A stretch of 64,000 bases of DNA from Chlorops oryzae (Eukaryota; Arthropoda; Insecta; Diptera; Chloropidae): positions 380,023 through 444,022 of the forward strand of contig CM035809.1 in NCBI GenBank assembly GCA_020466095.1, written 5' to 3'. This document shows, in pieces, positions 22,613 to 34,044 of the stretch (position 1 is the stretch's first letter; each line of letters begins with the position of its first letter). A program made the translations under genes and the position numbers. The notes beneath the pieces are model-generated. The model was given only the letters and a program-made list of their open reading frames with translations. It was not told the origin of the DNA and ran no database searches.

Positions 22613-25200
22613 AGAGATTCCATTTTCAAACTTACATGTTATATTCTTAACACCTGCAGCTAAAATTCGAAAAAAAATATAAAAAAAATCAAAAAGGTCC
22701 AAGTTGCTGTAATTGTGCTTTAACCATTTCACCACCAGTGCTACACTGAAAAAAAAAATTTTTTTTTCATCCTTGAATTACTCAATAAATTTTCTTTAGA
22801 AACCGTTACTATTTATATTTTGAAAAAAATTTTTTTTTTCGAAACATTGCATGCAAAAAAAGCTATTTTCATTTCATCAATTGTTACAGGCCTATATCTC
22901 GAAAACTAACGGTGATATATCAAAAAAAATTTGCCCATTAACTCACAGTCCATAGAGGTGCAACTGATCCAAATATGAACGATTTTCAGAACATGACCCT
23001 TTTTTCGCTGCCCGCTTCACGTGAAATGCCCCATGTGTTTCTGGTGACGTGAGTAGTCAAGCTAAGCAAACCATCTTCAAAGTTAATGCAAGGTATTAAG
23101 TGCACTTACATTGGGATGACGTTTGGTTCTGTGACTCATTGGCAGCTATTTTGTAGAACATGGCTTATGGGGAATGTCGAACCACGTTTGATATGGAATA
23201 TCGAACCACACGCTTAAATTCTGTCGTTCCGAATAAACGATAAAAGCCCAAGTAACAAAAATGTTTCTTATCATAACTTAAAGAAGTAGTGAAGAAGGCT
23301 ACAAAAGGTATGCACTCCGTCTTTAAAACATATTAAAGTCCAAATTAAGTGCAAAAGGGCCCAGGTGGGCGGGCCGATAGAAGAAATTGAGAAGCGTATT
23401 TCTATCTTAATTGCCACTTAAATAGGAAAGCGAAGTTTAAAGTTCTAGTTTTTATCTTCTTAAAGGCTTCTTAACTCCAGCACTGCTTATGAGTTTATAA
23501 AAACATTCTCTATCTCTTTTTATCCCATTGATTTAAATACTAATGATAAAATGAAACGAAAACATATTTCGCAGAGGGTGTTGGTTCTGTCTAAAATTTT
23601 ATTGACAAGATATTTGTGCTCATCAATGCTATGATAAGTAAAATAAATGACTTTGGCTTTTGTTACGCCAAATTGAAGCGATTTTACAAACGCAACGACT
23701 TTTTCGGTGAAATTACACCTGCTACCCCCTTCAAAATTCACGCGCCTTCATAATTGTTTGAATTGAGGAAATATTTTTGTAAAACAATTACGCTGAAATC
23801 AATGCGCTGGTGCTTAAAAATGTGTTTTTATGTGGGGTTTTAGTATATACTTTTCTTAAGTCAAATAATTTGCAAAGATTAACTCGTAAGCATTTTAAAT
23901 TTCGTACAATCGTAAGTATTGCTGCAAATTAGAAGGAATAAAAATATAATAATTTGATTAGGAAAAGTTTAACATCCGAGCGTACATCATTCCCTTCGGT
24001 GGTCGACACCGGACTGAAATGCAGGGTGGCCATAATTTTTTTCCATTTTGACAGCACACGTTGATGAAAAACACTTTACTAATTTAAGTACGATATTCGA
24101 AGTATTAAATACGTCCCATCATACCGATTTAATGCTTCGAATATGGCTACTAATTTCAGAACCATCTAAGACTGCTTTAAGAAGGATATTAAATACCAAT
24201 TTAAAACCAAAGTGACAGCTCTACTTTAAAACCGATTTAAGTGACATTAAAGAAGGGAGGATTCAAATACCAAAAACTGATCATATTAAGTTTGAATAAA
24301 GAAATGAAATACCGAATGAATACCACATTTTGCTACTTGGGAGGTGCCAACTGAACTTCGTTTGGAATTTTCTTTTTTTGTAAATAACGTGCCACATTGT
24401 TTTGGTTATAAAAAAACAACATATTTTTTTCGAGCCCTTCGGGTTGCAGGGCATCATCCCATCCACTGCACCGCATCATACTTTTGGGTAATCAAAGCAA
24501 CATCTGGCTTAAGTTCAAACAGGCAATGAGAATCAAACGCAAAAGCAATCGAAGTTGCAGTTATATCAAAGGGAACACGTCAATGTCCCAAATAAAAAGC
24601 TTAGAAAAAAAAAAAACCAAAAGAACTTCGTTTAAAGCATCCTGCCAAAACACGAATTATTTATTTGCGTGTAGTGGCAAATGAGACGAGTGTACCATTG
24701 AAAATTCAAAGACAGCTTCAAGGTACTGTTAAAGTCAATGGTAAGTAACCTTTTTGATTGCAATGGTCATTGGAAAATCAAAGAATCTCGAAATATTTTC
24801 TACTAATGTCAATGCCTTTTCTTTTTAAAATAGCCTAAAATATTTGGTTTCGGACGCACATAGGTATATCGAGTGGTCTCTTCTAGTGACCAGGAATGAT
24901 TCTTTATACTCAAACTTATGTATTGAAGGTTCTCAATCCATTGAATTTTAATTCTACCTTAATCCGTCATTGCTGAGAGACAAAATCGAAAAGCCTTGCT
25001 AAAGCGAAACGTTCGCGGTAAAGCGGAATAATTGAAGCATGGGATTTCGTAGAAAATCCATTTCAGGAGTCCATTTCAAATGGTTCCGTGGTGCGCTGCA
25101 GAAATCCAATATATGACCTCGATATAAATACCTAATAATTAAATTTCAATTAAACTGGAAAGAAAACCGCAACCGAAATGAAAATGCTTGTCGATTTACG
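22613..25200. other. AT-rich sequence, nothing firmly recognised
   Basis: AT-rich with long A/T homopolymer mixtures at 22740-22870. At 24080-24160 a short inverted pair (ACGATATTCGAAGTATTAAA and TTTAATGCTTCGAATATGG) suggests an old small MITE without clear edges. No gene is visible. Confidence 0.35.
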
Positions 25201-26500
25201 AACTGATTAATCTTGTCCGCTCGAAATGCGGATTTTAATTTCGGATTGTTTTTTGCAATCCATAACGACATTTCGCTATTCCGCATGAAAAAAAAAGGAT
25301 TTATTTTTTCGTTTCGTTTTCGAGGCTCGCACTCAGCTAATTTCCCATGCTCTGGAACAGTGAGGCATCGTTTTGTTCTGCGTCATTTCCGTCGGACGTG
25401 ATGCAATGTAATCCAGTTCTTCATTTTGGGCAAAAATCCTTTCGAAAACGCAAAATCAAAAGCGTCGATTTTTCTTTTGCTCTTTTTGGTGCCCAATTTC
25501 ATTCAGATTTTTTTCGAGCTTCAATTTCGCTACTCAACATATTGTTGGGGTATTCTGCTCCAGCGGAAACTATTTGTTTCAGGCTTGGACAAATGGAAAC
25601 AGCGCCACAAAAGGTGTACACTTCGTTCCACGTCGAAGCCGCAATAAACGGTTTGGCCGGTTTTTTGTCTTTTGATTTTGGTTTGTTTATTATTTGCCGT
25701 TTTCCTTTATTTTTATTCCATATTTGTTTCTTTTTTATTTTTGTTATGCATTGTTGTTGTTGTTTTTTTTTGTTTTTTTTTTTGTGGTTTGCGGTTTTCA
25801 TTTTCTAAAATTCTCTTTGTTTGCTACTTTAAATGGGCTTTTGTTTTTGCTCGCTTCGCTGTTCGGATGTTCGGCTATTTCTGACGCTGCCAATAATATG
25901 GGCTTTAGTTGCATGGTGTCTATCCTATTTGTGGGTATTATGAGTTTTAAATAAACAAAGCACGGAATTAACAACAAAATTCCAAACCTCTCTTTCCATC
26001 AAACGGTTCAACACGGGTGTATTCTCCATTCGTACGAACAAAAACTCTGCGAGTACCAAAAAAAGGACATTGACTGTGACAAATTCTCGATGGCTTGTCA
26101 TGTAATCGATTTCAAATGAAACAGAATTTCGCAATTTTATTTAATTTGTTTTATTTACTTATTTATTTTATTAATATTAATTTTTTTTTTTTTTATATCT
26201 TTGTTTTCCCATATTATTCAAACGATTGCTCTGTGAAAGGGGAAAACTCATCAACTTAAAATGCGTTTCTCATCACCTCACATGCTAATTTAATTTGAAA
26301 TATATTTTCCCAATTACTCCACTCAATCGTGAAAGCTTTAAGATCCCAATGTGGAAAGCAAATGTGCGCCCTCTGCTAACGTCTGTAAATATAGCCTTAA
26401 GTAATGCATTTGCAAATGACTGAAATAAAATACGAGAATGCATGAATGACCAATAAATATTGCGCCAAATGTCCATGGAGAGTATAGTTCAATGTTTTAG
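25201..26500. other. AT-rich sequence with T-rich tracts
   Basis: Pyrimidine-rich tracts (25725-25800, 26180-26195) generate the 153-codon frame at 25347-25808, whose C-terminal half is Phe/Leu/Cys from poly-T. I do not consider it a gene. Confidence 0.35.
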
Positions 26501-27637
26501 CTAAATTAAATATTTTTCGACCGAATTTCTATTGCAAAGCACTAAAGTGACCAGAAGCGAAAATAAAACAACAAAAACTGAAGTGAAATGAAATGAAACG
26601 AAACGAAATGAAACGAGGAAAAAAGTGAAATAAAACAAAGGACAATGTGAAGAAAAAAGAAAATAACATTTTCGTAAATGTGAACGTAGAAACAGCTAGG
26701 AAACCTGCAAAACATTTCTAATATATTTATCCAAGCACAAGTAAATCCCTTCGATTCGCACTCAATTCACACTCACGTCCATCGACGATGGGGTGGCAAG
26801 GAAACAAATTGCGAGAATTTTGTGTCAAAATTGGGAGGGGGCACGTTGTGTTTGCACCTTTTCCCCAATCCCTTTCAACTGTTCATCCATTCTCAATGAT
26901 TTTTATTTTTTCAACAATATCCCCAAACATACGTACCAGGTGCAATCAATCGATTATTTCCAATCAAACCGGTTTACGCGCCTGTCGTTTCACGTTGGAA
27001 TGGGGTGCAATAGGTTAACGCAAACGCCACGATCCCATTTGATAAAAAAAAAAACAACAAAAGCATAGCAACGATAACAGCAAAAGTAGCATGAGCAGAA
27101 GCAGCGGCAGCAGCAGCATCAGCAGCAGCGACACCAACAAAAACAATGAAGGCAAAAGTGTTTCGTTCGACGATACGTAAACGGCTTTATTTCGCGTACC
27201 ACAGGCACGACCTTTGATGTCATGATGGCGTCGTTCGGCATGATGATGCCATTGGCATCATTATCGGCATTGGCCGTGCTATGAACGTTGCCATCTTGTT
27301 GTCCCCGTCACCCGCGTCATCGGCATCGTTGTTGACGTCGTCCCGGTTCCTTTCACGTTCCGTTCGGCGGAAGTATAGGAAAAATTTAGCACACTTTGAG
27401 CGATGCTAATTGAAAATGATTTTCATTTAATAAGATCAAAATAGTATTAATTACTTAATGCATTTGCGCATTATCTATTTATCTGTTGATGTGAATGCTG
27501 ACGTTCGAGTATGGCTGTGTTGTAGTATATCTGCGTTGGTCGCAGCCAGCGGCATGCTTATGTATTTTTGTGTGTGTAGGGTATTAGACAAGCAAATGTT
27601 GGCTTAAGCCGTTGCATATAATACGTCTATCGTATCG
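26501..27637. other. repeat-poor host segment with AGC and GAAACGAAAC runs
   Basis: It contains GAAATGAAACGAAACGAAATG runs (26580-26625), an AGCAGCAGCAGC tract (27090-27130), and a GC-richer stretch at 27180-27365 full of ATGATG/GGCATC/GTCGTC motifs. No gene can be called; regulatory or UTR function is possible but unproven. Confidence 0.35.
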
Positions 27638-27639
27638 AT

Positions 27640-27665
27640 GTGTGTGTGTGTGTGTGGGCGTGTGT
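27640..27665. repeat. (TG)n microsatellite
   Basis: A TGTGTGTG run beginning at 27639, followed by interrupted GTGTG units to about 27675. Confidence 0.8.
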
Positions 27666-27901
27666 GGCGTGTGTGGATATGCTCGTTTGTAGGAACTCGT
27701 TCTTATTTGTCTGTTTGCCAGTTTGTTTATTTGTTGCGAATTGCAGCTGTAAAAAGCATAAAACCCGAGAAACTCAACTCAAAGCAACTTGACTCCTGTG
27801 ACGTATACGTGTGCTTCAGTCTCACATTGAAGAGGACATTACGTATACGTCCCGTGGAACTCGTATGCAATTTACACAAGTATTCGGTTGCTGTTGTCCT
27901 T

Positions 27902-28039
27902 ATGTTTATTTTTCTTGTTGCTTGTTTGCTGTTATGCTTGCAATTTGTTGCCGCAGCCCAAGCCAATGCTGTCGTGTTTGAGAGTAAAAAACAGATTACG
28001 GAACGAAAACTTTTCGATTTGCTTCAATCGGTAACTTAA
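27902..28039 (+). other. possible signal-peptide exon, weak
   Basis: An ATG at 27902 begins MFIFLVACLLLCLQFVAAAQ, followed by ANAVVFESKK: a short N-terminus, a strongly hydrophobic core and an Ala-rich region ending AQA, a good signal-peptidase pattern. The frame stays open upstream to 27638. A donor-like GAGAGTAAAA lies at about 27980, which would make this a first coding exon of a secreted or membrane protein. I do not recognise the product. Hydrophobic frames arise by chance in T-rich DNA, so confidence is low. Confidence 0.2.
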
Positions 28040-29221
28040 AATAAGAAGTCTATGAAATTTGGAATAAGTTTCTTCATATTCTTTCACCGAATCTCGAATT
28101 GAACCATGATTTTCTTCTTTCAGCTAAAAAAAAAAAAATCTCACTTTTTCTTCTCTTTTTAGTTTTGATTTTTTTTGCAAGATATTTCTTGTTCGAGTTT
28201 TCAAATTCATACTACACCAATAACAAGCAGAAATTAAACACATAACTCTAAACTGAAGGCTTCAATGGAGTTTTTATGGCCTGGCCTCTAACGCATTTTA
28301 ATGCGTTCATGTTAAATTAATATTTCCATCTAGATATTTAAAGATGGGCATGAAGAAAATATGGGGCGTGGCTATCTCTGCGATATTCATTTTTTTTATT
28401 TTTGGTCTTATCTTATGTAATCCCCTGGGTCCGAATCTGCAATCAGATTTGATCGGCTATGCTTAATTCGGAAAATAAAAGCGCTTCATACATATATGTA
28501 TATTTCCAATCATGTCTTCCGTGTTACAGGAATTATAATTTAAATAAAATAAATCTCATTTCAGGCTTTCAATCTTAAAACTTGACCTATAATAGTCATC
28601 TTGGCAGATGAGAATTTCCATCGTAGCGGATGTGCCATAACATTGCATCGACATTTTTGGATTCAATTCAAATAGAGTTTCTTTCATGGAAAAAAATGCG
28701 ACTCTCATGGACGTCTTTTTGAAGAGTTTCAATTATCAGCATGGTACTGAGGGAACATGATTTTGGCTCGGTATGATTATTAGAAGGCTGGTAGGAGGGT
28801 GACTTCTAAGGTCTTTTTACAGGCGAATCTAGATTTTCCGTCACGCATCGGAACAGCACTTTGAAGAAAAAAAAAAGAAGGGAAAATCGAAGACTAATGA
28901 AATACTAGTTGTTCACTGTCGTTAGCGCAACACTAAGATGACAACCGATACATCGTTTTTTCGCGCGTTTGGTCCTATAAAGAGTTGCACCAGTTTCCTT
29001 AGATGAAGGCATATCTCCCTCCATTGGAACTCAAACCAATCAATCAACGACAAATATGGGTGCTTTAAGCAGGCGAACCTCAAAATAGGATACCCGACAC
29101 ACTTAGTAAGTTAGAACATTGTTTGAACCAGGTCACACTACCATTAAGGTAAAGTAGGGCTCCTGTTCTAATCTCTGTTCAATTTTTTATGAAAACCGCC
29201 CTTTTTCCGCCCATACTCTCG
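28040..29221. other. AT-rich sequence, nothing recognised
   Basis: No open frame, repeat boundary or RNA gene is visible. Confidence 0.4.
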
Positions 29222-29454
29222 AAAAACTACGATATTGCGACAGATTTGGTATTTTTGTGACAGACCCTAGTACTGGAGACACTCTTTAAAATGGATAATA
29301 AAACTGTATACGGACAGACGGACATGTCTAAATCGAATCTCCTGGCGATGCGTATCATATTTATTTACATATTTACATGTCGAATGGTTCTGGGTGTTAC
29401 ATACGTACGCTTAAATGTAATCTACCCTCGGCAAAGAGTTTGTCGGGTATAAAA
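29222..29454 (+). mobile_element. mini-me-like element 3' part, family B
   Basis: It contains TTGTGACAGACCCTAGTACT, GGACAGACGGACATGTCTAA (a short GTCY-type tract plus core), TGGTTCTGGGTGTTACATAC and the terminus AGTTTGTCGGGTATAAAAA. The order matches the 3' half of the copy ending at 59146. The 5' half is absent. It lies about 180 bp upstream of the LINE remnant. Confidence 0.6.
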
Positions 29455-29633
29455 ATACTTGATAGTAGTTTTCGGCTTATATCTCAACCTTCAGGCATTC
29501 AAGGCATGCAAAACTATACACCTTAAGATTCTAGAGATTCTAGAGACTATAAGCAATCGATTGATATCAAATAGTTCTTAACTGTTCGTGCTGAAGTGCG
29601 GGTGCATGTTCTCTTCAGTGTCAGCGTTTCGTT

Positions 29634-30870
29634 ATGTCGTTGCTTTACTCCCGCTGTAATCGCGTAGACGCACAGTTAAAGTGCTTTAACTGTAAAAGTT
29701 ATTTTCATATTAATTGTGTGGAAATAAAAACTGAGCATTTTGAACTTATTAATAATGTGCGTTATATTGTTTTTATTTGCGTTGAAAGCTTAAATGATGC
29801 AATTGATATTCCTTAAATTCCAAAAATGTTCCAAGTGTTCCAAAAATGTTCGCTGTTGTTTGGGAAATTCTCGCTCTCGGATGCATGTAATTCGCATTCT
29901 TCGGGTATTAGGTTAGGTTAGGTTGAACTGCATGGTCAGTGAGACCCGACATAGAACCAACGACTCCGTAGTCATGCCAGTGTAAATTTTAAAAAGTAGT
30001 AAAAAATGGTTCACGTACTTAGTTTGGACACGTTACCTAAGCAATACGTGTGAAATGAGCGCCATCAAATGATGTATGGCGTTAACACCACTGCTCTAAA
30101 TCTTTTGATATAAGGGCTGGTAATGCTGCTGCTAGCCTGTTACAAAGTAGTAGTGCCCCGTATCTTGAAATTTCAGGCTCTTCTGCTGGCTTTGGATCTT
30201 CTCTCAGTGCCACTGTTGCCAGTTTAGGGGAATCTCCCCTAAATTAAATAGAAGACATTTCTTATCTTTAGTCGAGTACTAGCGCAGAAAAGTAGCCAGA
30301 GAAAATTTTATGGGACCTTATGCGACCAAGTTTTTCATTTTAGAGTATTTAAAAATTAAGTTTTATTAAGCTTTCGCCTTGTTCTGAGACATTCAGGGGA
30401 ATATTCCCCTAAAAATCTGGCAACAGTGCTCAGTGCTGATCTTACTAACAATATCGTTACTGATAGTAATGCTATTGATATTCCCTTATATTTTATATTT
30501 TATAGGGCTTAGTGAACCGAGGGAAAAAACAACCGAAAGCGAATGAAGAGCGCTGTTGTTGTTGGATCGTGTGTCAATTCTGATCTTGCTGTTATCTCTC
30601 GCATGAAGTGCCTGCACTTATCTTCTATTAAGCCGACGGTTACAGAAGAAAACAACATAGATTTCGTTTCAAAGAAAGCTACTATGGGTAAGAATCGGCT
30701 TGCATTTTATAAGCAGATAAAAAGAGATGTTCAGTGCGACTCTCTTAAAAGAGTACCATAACTTTGAAACTTGGTGTCTCGTCTTCGGATTATGACAAGC
30801 TCTTAGACTCCTCTCATTGGCCGGCTGGTGTATTAGTGCCTGGTTTTCGTTTTTTTCGAAAAGATGCAGA
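29634..30870 (+). pseudogene. LINE ORF1 remnant with PHD-like finger
   Basis: 29634-29816 encodes a Cys-rich start: YSRCNRVDAQLKCFNCKSYF then HINCVEI, with the spacing of the first half of a PHD/C4HC3 zinc finger. About 1 kb downstream, after a short piece at 30543-30761 (GKNRLAFYKQIKRDVQ), a frame gives KLGVSSSDYDKLLDSSHWPA, which I recognise as the C-terminal ORF1 block of CR1-like LINEs. The region between is interrupted by stops and by a TTAGGTTAGGTT-type repeat at 29907-29990. ORF1 products bind RNA and chaperone retrotransposition; this one cannot be made. Confidence 0.6.
29907..29990 (+). repeat. TTAGGTTAGGTTAGGTT dispersed-repeat fragment
   Basis: Three TTAGGT units are followed by GAACTGCATGGTCAGTGAGA, CCCGACATAGA and CTCCGTAGTCATGCCAG. 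The arrangement resembles a dispersed repeat I know from schizophoran flies (TTAGGTTAGG, then GAACTGGCCGGTC..., CTCACATAGACTG, GTCCGTAGTG). It is not a telomere: flies lack telomerase repeats and there are only three units. Confidence 0.5.
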
Positions 30871-31018
30871 GCTTCAACCGATCTCGAAGTTGCGAATGGC
30901 AGCTGTAATGTACACTATGGTGTGAGTACCAAATTCATGTGCTATTTCATAAATTTAGTCTATTAAAAATTTATAATCAAATTATTTCGAGAGCGCGTAC
31001 CAAGAATAACTTAACATA

Positions 31019-31244
31019 TTGCGCAACATGACTGCTTATTTTGACTATGATATAATTTTTATTTCGGAAACTGGGCTTAATGATGATTACTTTGATGAAG
31101 AGTTTTTGGATCCGTATCTGTATCATGTGTTTCATAAAGATCGGGATCCAATTAAAACAGGTTGCAGAAGGGGTGGTGGTGTTCTGATTGCAGTCAAAAG
31201 CAATTTCTCTGCATCTATTGTAACGTTGCATAATGGAGATTATA
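31019..31244 (+). pseudogene. LINE endonuclease, 5' part
   Basis: It encodes an apurinic/apyrimidinic-like endonuclease N-terminal half: YDIIFISETGLNDDYFD (the SETWL-type catalytic Glu motif) and GCRRGGGVLIAVK (the RGGGVLIAV strand typical of LINE endonucleases). The frame is cut by the mariner inserted at the TA at 31243-31244. The downstream half resumes at 32535. The enzyme would nick target DNA to prime reverse transcription; the split copy is dead. Confidence 0.7.
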
Positions 31245-32532
31245 TTAGGTGTAGTAAAAAGAAATCCATTATTTTTGCATTAAATTGAGGGCTTTATTTA
31301 AGATAGTTAGAATGACCCGATTTAGGTCAAATATGCGCCGTTTTGTTCGATAACTTGTTGCCATTTTAAAGGTAATTTCATTATGCCTCTCTCATAGAAG
31401 CCCTCGTTCCTATTAGCAAAAAATTGAGACAGTCGAATTTCAGAAGCCTCTCTTGAAGCGAATGTTTCACCAGCAAAATTGTTCGCCATGGACAGGAACA
31501 GATCGTAATCACTTGGTGCCAGGTCCGGACTATAAGGTGGATGCAGAAGAACCTGCCAACCAAACTCCCGGAGCTTCTGGCGAGTCACTATCGATGTGTG
31601 TGGCCTGGCGTTGTCCTGATGGAACACAATTCCTCTCCTATTGGCCAAAGCTGGCCGCTTATGGGCGATTGCTTCCTTCAGACGGTCCAATTGTTGACAG
31701 TAGAGTTCCGAGTTAAGAGTTTTGCCGTATGGGAGCAGCTCATAGTAGATAATTCCCTGCCAATCCCACCAAACACACAGCAAAACCTTCCTGGCCGTCA
31801 ATCCTGGCTTGGCCACCGTTTCCGCCGGTTCACCGTGTTTCGACCACGACCGTTTTCGCTTGACGTTGTCGTAAGTGACCCACTTTTCATCACCAGTCAC
31901 CAACCGCTTCAGAAATGGGTCGATTTTGTTGCGGTTCAGCAGCGATTCGCAGATGGAAATTCGGTCTATGAGGTTTTTTTGCGTTAACTCGTGTGGCACC
32001 CATACATCGAGCTTCTTTGTGTATCCAGCCTTATTCAAATGGTTCCAAACGGTTTTTTGTGCAATCTTTAGCTCTTTTGCAATCGAAACAGTGCTAACAT
32101 GACGGTCGGACTCGATAATTTCCATGATTTTATCGACATTTTCGACAATTGGCCTTCCAGTGCGTGGTGCATCCTTGACATCGAAGTTACCGGAACGGAA
32201 TCGACGAAACCAAAATTGCGCATGATTGGCTGTTACAGTATCAGGTCCATAAACGCTATTCACATTTTCAGCCGCCTGGCTTGCGTTTTCTCCCTTATCG
32301 AAGAAAAACTGTAAAATGTAGCGAATTTTCTCTTTGCTGATGTCCATCTTTGACAAGCTCTCAAACAAAACTGAATCAATCAATCAAAAAAGTGTCAATA
32401 AAGCTTTTTTAGAAGGAACTGTCATCTTTCTAATGCCCCCTAGCGGAACACGATCGGACTTATACAACGCGAGATTCAGATAAATAACGCCATCTATTGG
32501 AAAAATAATGGATTTCTTTTTACTACACCTAA
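31245..32532 (-). mobile_element. intact mellifera-type mariner element
   Basis: A 1288-bp element with terminal inverted repeats beginning TTAGGTGTAGTAAAAAGAAA and continuing TCCATTATTTTT at both ends, identical by eye over 32 bp. TA lies at both sides (31243-31244 and 32533-32534), the mariner target duplication. It carries one uninterrupted transposase on the minus strand. Perfect ends, an intact duplication and an open frame indicate recent arrival, and it may still be mobile. It lies within the LINE endonuclease. Confidence 0.93.
31322..32347 (-). CDS. mariner transposase, 341 aa
   Basis: Cut-and-paste transposase that acts in the nucleus on the element's own ends. I chose the Met at 32347 (MDISKEKIRYIL) because family members begin with this helix; the frame is open 12 codons further to 32383. 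N-terminal helix-turn-helix DNA-binding region about residues 1-110 (FRSGNFDVKDAPRTGRP at 50-66), then WVPHEL at 116-121. Catalytic triad: D153 in TGDEKW, D245 in FHQDNARPH, D280 in YSPDLAPSD, giving DD34D. The GIIYYELLPYGKTLN and FYERGIMKLP segments place it near the mellifera subfamily. The length is normal (about 340-350 aa) and no stop or frameshift is seen. The third motif reads SDYDLF where most members have SDYHLF, a possible activity-affecting change. Confidence 0.93.
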   Translation of the reverse strand: MDISKEKIRYILQFFFDKGENASQAAENVNSVYGPDTVTANHAQFWFRRFRSGNFDVKDAPRTGRPIVENVDKIMEIIESDRHVSTVSIAKELKIAQKTVWNHLNKAGYTKKLDVWVPHELTQKNLIDRISICESLLNRNKIDPFLKRLVTGDEKWVTYDNVKRKRSWSKHGEPAETVAKPGLTARKVLLCVWWDWQGIIYYELLPYGKTLNSELYCQQLDRLKEAIAHKRPALANRRGIVFHQDNARPHTSIVTRQKLREFGWQVLLHPPYSPDLAPSDYDLFLSMANNFAGETFASREASEIRLSQFFANRNEGFYERGIMKLPLKWQQVIEQNGAYLT

Positions 32533-32534
32533 TA

Positions 32535-32970
32535 TCTTGTATCAGCTTTGCGTGGTTATTGGTGGCCAGTATGGTAAAATTTTCTTGATTGCTTCCTCTA
32601 TGCCGCCTAATAGTAGCTTTGATTTGTATAAAATGCACGTTGATAATATTAATTTTATCGCATCAAACATAATCGATGATAATCACTTATGTGTCGTCGG
32701 TGATTTCAATTTAAATAATTTAGTTTGAAGTGTTTCTATGACTAAAAGCTATGTTATCCCTTTAAATGTCTCTAGTGACATTGAACAGTACGTATATGAT
32801 AGCTTATTTCATATTAATCTTTACCAAATCAATCATTGTTTTAATATGCTTAAAAGAATTTTGGATTTGATCTTTATTAGTGAGAACGTACATGCTAATG
32901 TACAGGAGGCTCCTTTTACATTATCACTAGACAGCGGATTTTATGCACTTTTTTGTTTTAAGTCAGAATG
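32535..32970 (+). pseudogene. LINE endonuclease, 3' part
   Basis: Continuation of the endonuclease after the mariner: MPPNSSFDLYKMHVDNINFI and then CVVGDFNLNNL, where GDFN is the conserved catalytic-core motif. An in-frame TGA at 32726-32728 follows LNNLV, where the family usually has Trp. Then ILDLIFISENV matches the LDLVFV-type endonuclease tail. The frame is cut at about 32920 by the hAT insertion and resumes as SPTTVHHIPLSV after 33743. Confidence 0.7.
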
Positions 32971-33734
32971 AAATAAAATTTTGAATTTGGACTTCTTGAA
33001 AGGCCTATTTTTGATTTAAGACTGCATATCCAAAATATGCAAAAACATATGCAAGAATATGCAAAAACATATGCAAGAATATGCAGGAATATGCAGAATA
33101 AAAACAGTATATTTTGTATATAAAATTGAGATATTTTATTTTCGTTGACATTTGGAAAATAAAATCATTGATAACATAGGCTTCGTAGCGTAGTTGTCTG
33201 AGATGCCAACTTACGATTTGGAAGTATGTGGGTTCGATTCCCACCCTGGTCGCGTTTTTTTTCTTCTTTTATTTTATTAATTGAAAACTTCGCCTAAGCG
33301 GCCAACCTTGGGGGCTTAAGTTTAACTTGAGCGGTACTATTTAGAGCACTTTGAAATTGATTTTGTCGCTTAAGCAACGTTGAATCATTAAGGGAAGGTA
33401 AGTGTGCACTGTTGTTTCAAATGACAAATATTTGCAACGGTTTTGCATTTGCCTACTAAATCAACAGTTGTATTATATTTCGCGTAAGACAAGTCGAAAA
33501 CAATTATTTCATAAGGTTTTTTGCGTGCATATTAGTGCACATACGTGCATATTCCTGCATATTTTTGCATATTGGAAATATGCTAGAATATTCAGGAATA
33601 TGCATTTATGCAAAATATGCAAAATGAAATAGGGCTCATTTGCAATATTTCCTTATGAAACGAATTTGTGTGCAAACAAAATTTAAATCCTATCATCCGT
33701 TAAAGATATGCATTTGCATATTATCCGCTGTCTA
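32928..33734. mobile_element. 807-bp hAT-type element, perfect 8-bp duplication
   Basis: The ends TAGACAGCGGATTTTATGCA and the complement of TAGACAGCGGATAATATGCA are flanked by identical ATTATCAC copies (32920-32927 and 33735-33742). Subterminal TGCATAT/ATATGCA motifs are repeated many times near both ends (33024-33098 and 33530-33620), as for hAT transposase-binding sites. There is no transposase. The interior carries a tRNA-like sequence at about 33178-33254. Inserted in the LINE endonuclease. Confidence 0.88.
33178..33254 (+). ncRNA. tRNA-like sequence inside the hAT element
   Basis: It has an A-box-like TAGCGTAGTTGTC, an anticodon-arm-like CCAA...TTGG hairpin, and a well-formed T arm GTGGG-TTCGATT-CCCAC with B box GGTTCGATTCC. 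The acceptor strands do not pair, so this is not a working tRNA gene. A SINE head or captured pseudo-tRNA is likely. A T run that could terminate RNA polymerase III follows at 33255. Confidence 0.55.
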
Positions 33735-34044
33735 ATTATCACCCACAACAGTGCATCATATTCCTTTATCGGTCATATTGCATTTTTATGACTTCTTGCC
33801 TCTTGATTTGGATATGTAATGAGTTTAAGTATAATTACAACAAATGCAACTTTGATCTCCTGAATCTCAAGATAAATAGTTTCCAGTGAAATGCATTATT
33901 GGATACTGTGTGTCCTGTGGAAGCATTTAATCGTTTAATTGTTTTAAGAATATTGTATTAGAAACTATAATTGATTGTGCTCTAAAAATAAGATTCAAAT
34001 GTGCTACGATACCTTTACCTGTCACAGGTAATGCAATCTTCTTC

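Noticed and set aside
25347..25808. 153-codon plus-strand open frame
   Set aside because: The second half is Phe/Leu from poly-T; no domain.
29907..29926. TTAGG-like telomeric repeat
   Set aside because: Only three units, internal, followed by a dispersed-repeat sequence; flies do not use TTAGG telomeres.
31541..31987. 148-codon plus-strand open frame inside the mariner
   Set aside because: Antisense shadow of the transposase gene.
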